Assembly: GCF_003206065.1 (NCBI RefSeq)
Contig: NZ_PZJQ01000002.1
Coordinates: 899,885 to 938,409, forward strand
DNA: 38,525 nucleotides
Direction of reading: 5' to 3'
DNA from: Salinicola halimionae
GTDB lineage: Bacteria > Pseudomonadota > Gammaproteobacteria > Pseudomonadales > Halomonadaceae
Under the pieces are notes generated by a model. That model had not been told where the DNA came from. It saw nothing but the letters and a program-made list of their open reading frames with translations, and made no database searches. Numbering within the stretch: position 1 is the first letter of the stretch; each line of letters starts with the position of its first letter. The translations under genes and the position numbers were made by a program. Below, one piece after another: positions 33,363 to 38,525 of this stretch.

Positions 33363-35414
33363 CTAGGCTGCGCTACGTGGTTCGATGCCACAGTGGCGCA
33401 ATAGTGGATCGATGCTCGGCTCGCGACCGCGGAAGGCTTCGAACATTTTTGCTGCCTCCTGCGAGCCACCCTGCTCGAGAATCGTCTCTCGAAAACGACG
33501 GCCGGTTTCGGGATCGAATATGCCGGCTTCCTCGAACGCGCTGTAGGCATCGGCGGAGAGGACTTCAGCCCACTTGTAGCTGTAGTAACCGGCCGCATAG
33601 CCACCGGCGAAGATGTGGGCGAACCCGTTCTGGAAGCGATTGAAATCAACCGCAGGGACGACCGAAACCTTGTCACGTACGTCGTCGAGCAGCGCCTGAA
33701 CGTCAGCGGAGCTCGGTTTGCGGTATTCGTGATGCAGGCGGAAATCGAACAGCGAGAACTCCAGCTGACGCATCATCTGCATAGCCGACTGGAAGTTGCG
33801 CGCGGCCTGCAGCTTTTCAAGCAATTCGTCGGGCAATTTCTCGCCCGTGTCGACATGGCCGGCGATCAGGTCGAGGCCTTCGCGTTCCCAACAGAAGTTC
33901 TCCATGAACTGACTTGGCAGTTCGACGGCGTCCCAGGCGACACCACTGATTCCGGAAACGTCGGCAACCGTCTGCTGGGTCAGCATGTGGTGCAGGCCGT
34001 GGCCGAACTCATGAAACAGCGTCAGCACTTCGTCGTGGGTCAGCAAGGCCGATTTGCCAGAAACCGGCGGCGTGAAATTACACGTCAGATAAGCGACCGG
34101 CAGCTGCAGATCGCCATTTTCGCGCTGAAGGCGTGTCCGACAGACATCCATCCAGGCCCCCCCTCGCTTGCCTTCCCGGGCATAAAGATCGAGGTAGAAC
34201 CCGGCAATCGGGCGATCGCCATCGAGGATGTCGAAGTACTGCACGTCCGGGTGATAGCGCGGCGCTTCCGGATTTTCGGCCATGCGAATGCCATAGAGCT
34301 TGCCGGTGACCTTGAACAGGCCTTCGATGGCTCGCGGCGCCGGAAAGTAAGGCCGCAGCTGCTCTTGCGAGATATCGTAGCGGGCCTGACGGAGCTTCTC
34401 ACTGGCAAAGCCCGTGTCCCACGGCTTCAAGGCCTCGAGGCCGAGGGTCTCCTTGGCGTAGGCCTCGAGCTCGTTGAACTCTCGCTGTGCTTGTGGATGG
34501 GCGCGCTCGGCGAGATCGTCGAGAAAGCCCAGCACTTGTTCGGGGCTTTCGGCCATCTTGGTGGCCAGCGAATAGTCGGCATAGGTGTCGAAACCCAGCA
34601 ATTGGGCCAGTTCCTGGCGCAGTGCCAGTGTCTCCTCGATCACTGGCGCGTTGTCGTTCTCGCCCGCTTTGGGGCCTTGGTTGGAAGCGCGAGTCACATA
34701 GGCGGTGTAGACCTCGCGTCTTAGCTCGCGATCCTCGGCGAAGGTCATGATCGGCAGGAAGCTGGGAACGTCAAGCGTGATGCGGTAACCGGAAATGCCC
34801 TTGGCTTCGGCGTTGGCCTTCAACGTTTCCAACGCGCTTTCCGGCAGACCGCCGAGGCGCACGGTATCGTCTAGATCGTGGTGCCAGGACTGCGTTGCGT
34901 CGAGCAGCTGATTGGAGAAGGTGTTGCCCAGTTCCGATAGGCGTGCCTGAATCTGGCCATAACGTTTCTTTTCGGCAGCCGGCAAGTCGACGCCCGCCAG
35001 ACGGAAATTACGCAGAGTGTTGTCGATCGCCTTGCGTTGCGAGGTATCGAGAGTATCGAAGCCATCGCTCTGATGAAGTCTCTCGAAAGCCTCGAAAAGG
35101 GCGGTGTTCTGGCCGACCCAGGTGCTGTATTCGGAGAGCATGGCGAGACACTGCTGATACGCGTCGCGCAGCGCATCGCTGTTCATCGTCGAATTGAGGT
35201 GGGAGACCGGCGACCACGCTTGGGAAAGACGGTCGTCAAGTGCTTCCAGCGGCGCGGCGAGCGTCTGCCAGTTCACCTCTTGTTGCTGGGCTAGGGCTTC
35301 GATGGCCTGCCGGTTGTCGGCAATGATCTTTTCGATGGCCGGAACGACATGTTCGGCGCGAATGGCTTCGAACGGTGGCAGGATATGATGCTCGAGCAAC
35401 GGGTTATTCGACAT
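33363..35414 (-). CDS. prlC: Oligopeptidase A (M3 metallopeptidase)
   Basis: A 683-residue cytoplasmic zinc peptidase, close to the 680 of E. coli PrlC, which degrades short peptides including cleaved signal peptides. The active-site HEFGH lies in LTLFHEFGHGLHHML, and the third zinc ligand Glu is in the downstream SGVAWDAVELPSQFMENF helix. GGYAAGYYSYKWAEVLSADA and the substrate-binding Tyr residues are conserved. The ATG at 35414 follows GAGGTGACC; an in-frame start at 35444 lacks a ribosome site. Divergent from the NSS transporter and upstream of yheV. Confidence 0.97.
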   Translation of the reverse strand: MSNNPLLEHHILPPFEAIRAEHVVPAIEKIIADNRQAIEALAQQQEVNWQTLAAPLEALDDRLSQAWSPVSHLNSTMNSDALRDAYQQCLAMLSEYSTWVGQNTALFEAFERLHQSDGFDTLDTSQRKAIDNTLRNFRLAGVDLPAAEKKRYGQIQARLSELGNTFSNQLLDATQSWHHDLDDTVRLGGLPESALETLKANAEAKGISGYRITLDVPSFLPIMTFAEDRELRREVYTAYVTRASNQGPKAGENDNAPVIEETLALRQELAQLLGFDTYADYSLATKMAESPEQVLGFLDDLAERAHPQAQREFNELEAYAKETLGLEALKPWDTGFASEKLRQARYDISQEQLRPYFPAPRAIEGLFKVTGKLYGIRMAENPEAPRYHPDVQYFDILDGDRPIAGFYLDLYAREGKRGGAWMDVCRTRLQRENGDLQLPVAYLTCNFTPPVSGKSALLTHDEVLTLFHEFGHGLHHMLTQQTVADVSGISGVAWDAVELPSQFMENFCWEREGLDLIAGHVDTGEKLPDELLEKLQAARNFQSAMQMMRQLEFSLFDFRLHHEYRKPSSADVQALLDDVRDKVSVVPAVDFNRFQNGFAHIFAGGYAAGYYSYKWAEVLSADAYSAFEEAGIFDPETGRRFRETILEQGGSQEAAKMFEAFRGREPSIDPLLRHCGIEPRSAA

Positions 35415-35638
35415 GGTCACCTCGGACGATGGAATCAGTGCCATCTTATATGGGGGGAGCCGAAGCTGCTTTCAATCCAGGTCGCTCTCCCTGTTGCACA
35501 GAAGCGGTTGGAGGTGGCCTTCATCCGATTGGCGCCTCGCCAGGAGCCTGATAGGCTCTTGGCGCTCTCGTGCCAGCCGCGCATGTGACAAGTCGCGTGT
35601 CGCATGCGGCCGCAATCCGTTCGATAAAGGTCCGAATG

Positions 35639-36979
35639 ATGAGTGAAACAATGGAGCGCTGGCAGTCTCGACGTGCCTTTATTCTGGCGGTCACCGGCGC
35701 TGCTGTCGGGCTGGGCAATATCTGGCGCTTCCCGTACATGACCGGGGAGAACGGAGGGTCGGCGTTTCTGCTTCTCTATATCGTCTTCGTGCTGTTATTG
35801 GGGCTGCCGATGATGATGGCGGAGATCATGATCGGGCGCGCCGGTCGCCGTAGTCCTATGCAGGCGCTGGCGTTCCTGGCGGAAGAAGCCGATATCAGTC
35901 GTCACTGGAGATGGTTGGGACTCTTCGGTGCAATCACGGTCTTTTTCATTCTGTCGTTCTACTCGGTCGTCTCCGGCTGGTCGATCGAATATCTGGTGAG
36001 TGCCGTGAACGGTAGCTTCGTGGGCCGCTCTCCACAGGAGATCGGTGCAAGCTTCGACGCTTTTCTGGCCGACCCGTTACGCATGACCTTCAATCACACA
36101 CTTTTCATGCTGCTGACGATGTCGGTGGTCGCAGCGGGTGTCGCCAACGGGATCGAGAAACTCAATAACGTGATGATGCCGCTGCTGTATGTCGTCTTGA
36201 TCGTTCTGGGCGGTTACGCCATCACCACGCCCGGCTTCGGCCCTGCGTTGCACTGGCTGTTCACGCCCAATGTTGCCGCGATTACCTGGAGTGTCGTGCT
36301 CAATGCTATGGGGCATGCCTTTTTCACGTTGGCCGTCGGCGCTTGCGCGTTGATGGCGTACGGCGCTTATATGCCGGAAGAGCAGAGTCTGCCAAAGGCC
36401 GTATTTGCGGTGGCGCTGCTCGATATTGCCGTGGCGCTGCTCTCCGGTATCGCCATCTTTTCGGTCGTGTTCACCCATGGCCTCGATCCCAGCGAGGGGC
36501 CGGGACTGATGTTCGTCACCCTGCCGATCGCTTTCAGCGAGCTGCCGGGAGGCGAGATATGGCTGGGTGCGTTCTTTCTGCTGCTGCTCGTCGCTACATG
36601 GACGTCATCGATCAACCTGGCCGAGCCGATGGTGTCGATGCTGGTCGGAGCCGGGTGGCGGCGCAGCCGAGCTGCTATTCTGATCGGGTCACTGGTGTGG
36701 CTGGTAGGGCTGCTGTCGGTATTGTCGTTCTCGACCCTGTCGAATGTGCATTGGGTCGGGGAGATGAACTTCTTTACGCTGGTGTCGACCATTCCGCCGG
36801 ACATCTTTCTTCCGGTCGGCGGTTTGTTGATCGCCATTTTCGCGGCATGGCGGATGTCGCGGGAGGCCGCCGTAGCGGCAATGGGCATGAGCCCCGGTGG
36901 CTTCCGTCTCTGGCTGGGGCTGGTGCGTTACGTCTCGATTCCGCTGACGGTGGTCGTGCTGGTGACGAGTCTGATGTAG
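35639..36979 (+). CDS. Neurotransmitter:sodium symporter family (NSS) transporter
   Basis: A 446-residue inner-membrane Na+-coupled symporter with about 11-12 hydrophobic segments. The family motif AAVGLGNIWRFPYMTGENGGSAFLLLY (near 17-43) holds the unwound helix 1 sodium and substrate site; GLPMMMAEIMIGR follows. Bacterial NSS proteins (LeuT, TnaT, MhsT type) import amino acids. Two adjacent ATGs at 35636 and 35639 share the AAGGT ribosome site; the second has the better spacing. The transported amino acid is unknown. It lies 52 bases before the carbonic anhydrase gene, possibly an operon. Confidence 0.92.
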   Translation: MSETMERWQSRRAFILAVTGAAVGLGNIWRFPYMTGENGGSAFLLLYIVFVLLLGLPMMMAEIMIGRAGRRSPMQALAFLAEEADISRHWRWLGLFGAITVFFILSFYSVVSGWSIEYLVSAVNGSFVGRSPQEIGASFDAFLADPLRMTFNHTLFMLLTMSVVAAGVANGIEKLNNVMMPLLYVVLIVLGGYAITTPGFGPALHWLFTPNVAAITWSVVLNAMGHAFFTLAVGACALMAYGAYMPEEQSLPKAVFAVALLDIAVALLSGIAIFSVVFTHGLDPSEGPGLMFVTLPIAFSELPGGEIWLGAFFLLLLVATWTSSINLAEPMVSMLVGAGWRRSRAAILIGSLVWLVGLLSVLSFSTLSNVHWVGEMNFFTLVSTIPPDIFLPVGGLLIAIFAAWRMSREAAVAAMGMSPGGFRLWLGLVRYVSIPLTVVVLVTSLM

Positions 36980-37031
36980 ACGATGTGTTGGATAGCCAAC
37001 GGATTCTGGGTAGCGACAGGAGGTTGAGATC

Positions 37032-37565
37032 ATGGCAGTTCGAACGTTTCAGGGCGTCACCCCCCGCCTCGGTGATCGAGTTTTCATCGACGACACCAGC
37101 GTGGTGCTGGGAGATGTCGCGCTGGGCGATGACTGCTCGGTATGGCCGATGGCGGTGATCCGCGGCGACGTCCATCGCATTCGTATCGGGTCACGTACCA
37201 GCGTGCAGGATGGCTGCGTGCTGCACTGCACCCATGCCAGCGACTACAACCCCGGCGGTCATCCTCTGGTCATCGGCGATGAAGTCACGATCGGCCATCA
37301 GGCTACGCTGCATGGCTGCAGAATAGGCGACCGAGTGCTGGTCGGAATGGGTGCCGTGGTGCTGGACGGCGTCGTGGTCGAGGACGAAGTGATCATTGCC
37401 GCTGGTGCCATGGTGCCGCCCGGCAAAGTGCTGGAGAGCGGCTATGTCTATGCAGGCACCCCGGCCAAGCCGTTGCGTGAACTCAAGGCCGCCGAGCGGG
37501 AATTTTTCAGCTATTCCGCGGGTAACTACGTCAAGTTGAAGGATCAACATCTGGCCGGAGAATGA
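37032..37565 (+). CDS. Gamma-class carbonic anhydrase family protein (YrdA-like)
   Basis: A 177-residue left-handed beta-helix protein with hexapeptide repeats (VVLGDVALGDDCSVW, IGDEVTIGHQATLHG, VLVGMGAVVLDGVVV). Metal-ligand histidines are in VLHCTHASD, TIGHQATLHG. The N-terminal RGDVHRIRIG holds the conserved Arg-Gly-Asp. Members reversibly hydrate CO2 or serve as metal-binding acyltransferase-like proteins; in E. coli, YrdA activity is weak. A strong ribosome site (AGGAGG) precedes the ATG at 37032. Its stop directly abuts the stop of the convergent GntR gene. Confidence 0.93.
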   Translation: MAVRTFQGVTPRLGDRVFIDDTSVVLGDVALGDDCSVWPMAVIRGDVHRIRIGSRTSVQDGCVLHCTHASDYNPGGHPLVIGDEVTIGHQATLHGCRIGDRVLVGMGAVVLDGVVVEDEVIIAAGAMVPPGKVLESGYVYAGTPAKPLRELKAAEREFFSYSAGNYVKLKDQHLAGE

Positions 37566-38354
37566 TCAACGGCCGTGGCGATCGTTCAGCAATTGCGAAC
37601 GTCGCTCGGCGCGCTGAGCTCGGGACTCGGCGCGCTGCATGTCCATCAGGCCCGTCTTGACGTATTCGAGATGCTCATGCGCCAGGGCGCGAGCGTTTTC
37701 GGCTCTTCCCTCGAGAATCGCTTCCAGTAGTGCACGATGCTGCGTCATCAAAAGTTGGCGGGCATTGGGGCGCTCGAACAGGCGCGCCAGATTGCCCACG
37801 ATGCTCTTTTCCAGCAGATGAAAGAGGCCGCGAATTGTGTGCAGCATCAGGACGTTGTGCGCTGCCTCGGCGATAGCCAGATGAAAGGCGGCGTCGGCTT
37901 TGGCCTCGCGTAGCGGGTCGCACTGCAGATCCGGATCCCTGTAGCTTTCGTCCAGCGCTTCGAATCGTTTTTGCAACATCTCCTTGTCAGCCGGTGTCGC
38001 CCGCATGGCCGCATGATAGGCAGTGATGCCTTCCATGGCGTCGCGGAATTCCAGGACGTCCAGATGGAACTCATCGTGGCGCGACAGCATTTCCAGCATG
38101 GGATCGCCATAGTTGTCGTTGAGGCGCTCGCTGACGTAGGTACCCCCGCCCTGACGACTGGTCAGCAGCCCGCGGGCAGCCAGTTTCTGAATGGCTTCGC
38201 GTAGTGATGGTCGTGAAACACCGAAGCGTTCGGCCAGCTCCCGTTCGGCGGGTAAGCGATGGCCAGGCTGGAGACTGCCTTCGAGAATCATGGTCTCGAG
38301 GCGTTCGGTGATGACATCGGCTAGCCTGGGCTGCCTGACGGAGGGGTAGACCAC
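37566..38354 (-). CDS. GntR regulator, FadR subfamily (PdhR/LldR-like)
   Basis: A 262-residue repressor. The winged helix is near residues 8-75 (ITERLETMILEGSLQPG, RLPAERELAERFGVSRPSLREAI, GGGTYV) and the all-helical FCD ligand domain runs from about 95 to 230 (FRDAMEGITAYHAA, FHLAIAEAAHN, HRALLEAILEG). FCD proteins of this type respond to small carboxylates such as pyruvate or lactate. I chose the GTG at 38354, which follows AGGAG and gives the usual start VYPSVRQPRLAD; an ATG at 38444 adds 30 residues that would be read through the operator. The C-terminal tail is Arg-rich. A perfect operator for this class lies 30 bases upstream. The regulated genes are probably beyond the right edge. Confidence 0.9.
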   Translation of the reverse strand: MVYPSVRQPRLADVITERLETMILEGSLQPGHRLPAERELAERFGVSRPSLREAIQKLAARGLLTSRQGGGTYVSERLNDNYGDPMLEMLSRHDEFHLDVLEFRDAMEGITAYHAAMRATPADKEMLQKRFEALDESYRDPDLQCDPLREAKADAAFHLAIAEAAHNVLMLHTIRGLFHLLEKSIVGNLARLFERPNARQLLMTQHRALLEAILEGRAENARALAHEHLEYVKTGLMDMQRAESRAQRAERRSQLLNDRHGR

Positions 38355-38384
38355 GGTGCAAGGCTCCTGGTGAGGATTTCTAAA

Positions 38385-38399
38385 ATTGGTTTTACCAAT
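38385..38399. promoter_or_regulatory. PdhR/LldR-type operator palindrome
   Basis: ATTGGT-TTT-ACCAAT is a perfect 6+3+6 inverted repeat matching the known core TTGGTnnnACCAA bound by PdhR and LldR. It lies 30 bases before the GTG start of the GntR gene, where it could mediate autorepression and control of a divergent gene off the window. Confidence 0.85.
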
Positions 38400-38525
38400 G
38401 TCGCTGTGTTTTTCAACGCTGCTTTGGTGGGGCTTCAAGCTCACGGCCCGACGTTGGCCGAAGTGAGTCGTGACAGAAGTTTGTCATCGATTTCACTTTT
38501 TTATAGTCAGGGGGTTGCCAAGTCG
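38400..38525 (+). promoter_or_regulatory. Possible rightward promoter at the window edge
   Basis: TTGTCA (38481-38486) and TATAGT (38502-38507) are separated by 15 bases, somewhat short for a standard promoter. No gene start follows within the window. Weak call. Confidence 0.25.

Noticed and set aside
1-38525. Transposases, integrases, tRNA attachment sites, CRISPR arrays or toxin-antitoxin genes
   Set aside because: None was recognised on either strand; the polyol island therefore lacks visible mobility genes and its transfer is only inferred from gene order.

Overview
The window looks like chromosomal DNA of a moderately halophilic gammaproteobacterium, most probably of the Halomonadaceae (Halomonas, Chromohalobacter or Salinicola type). 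The evidence is the GC-rich coding sequence, the gammaproteobacterial household genes (tkt, metK, metF, prlC with yheV), a CPA1 Na+/H+ antiporter, a TAXI-type TRAP system with acidic low-complexity extensions, and an NSS transporter. The genus is inferred from general resemblance only.

Left edge (1-2000): a type II (Brucella RibH2-like) lumazine synthase gene on the minus strand sits behind a complete FMN riboswitch. It is followed by a SorC-family (EryD-like) sugar-responsive regulator on the plus strand.

Centre-left (2073-19975): a polyol catabolic island lies between tkt (minus) and metK (plus). It contains two modules. Module A runs leftward as DhaK-DhaL fusion kinase, TIM-like isomerase and tkt, and rightward as RpiB-like isomerase, then a zinc dehydrogenase, a DUF2291 protein and a ribose-type ABC transporter. 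This set fits tetritol (erythritol/threitol) uptake, oxidation to erythrulose, phosphorylation, and two isomerisations to D-erythrose 4-phosphate, which transketolase can use. Module B has a second zinc dehydrogenase plus a DeoR regulator on the minus strand, facing a translationally coupled trio on the plus strand: FGGY kinase, GlpD/EryB-like FAD dehydrogenase and a DhnA-type class I aldolase. The trio resembles eryA-eryB-eryC of Brucella, but an aldolase with its Schiff-base lysine stands where the EryC racemase would be. That replacement is the most novel-looking point in the window. It suggests either cleavage of a ketose 1-phosphate to DHAP plus an aldehyde, or a different polyol substrate.

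Centre-right (20190-27159): metK with a strong terminator, a CPA1 antiporter, then an operon of TAXI solute-binding lipoprotein, DUF1850 protein and fused TRAP permease, ending in an intrinsic terminator.

Right (27160-38525): a structured gene-poor stretch with a 45-residue membrane ORF, a ferritin-like protein, a His-rich CDF metal exporter, metF, periplasmic Cu/Zn superoxide dismutase, a YdjM-like membrane protein, a HAD dehalogenase, yheV and prlC (minus), an NSS transporter, a gamma carbonic anhydrase, and a FadR-subfamily GntR regulator with a perfect PdhR/LldR-type operator just upstream.

All assignments come from reading the sequence and from recalled family knowledge. No database search was run.
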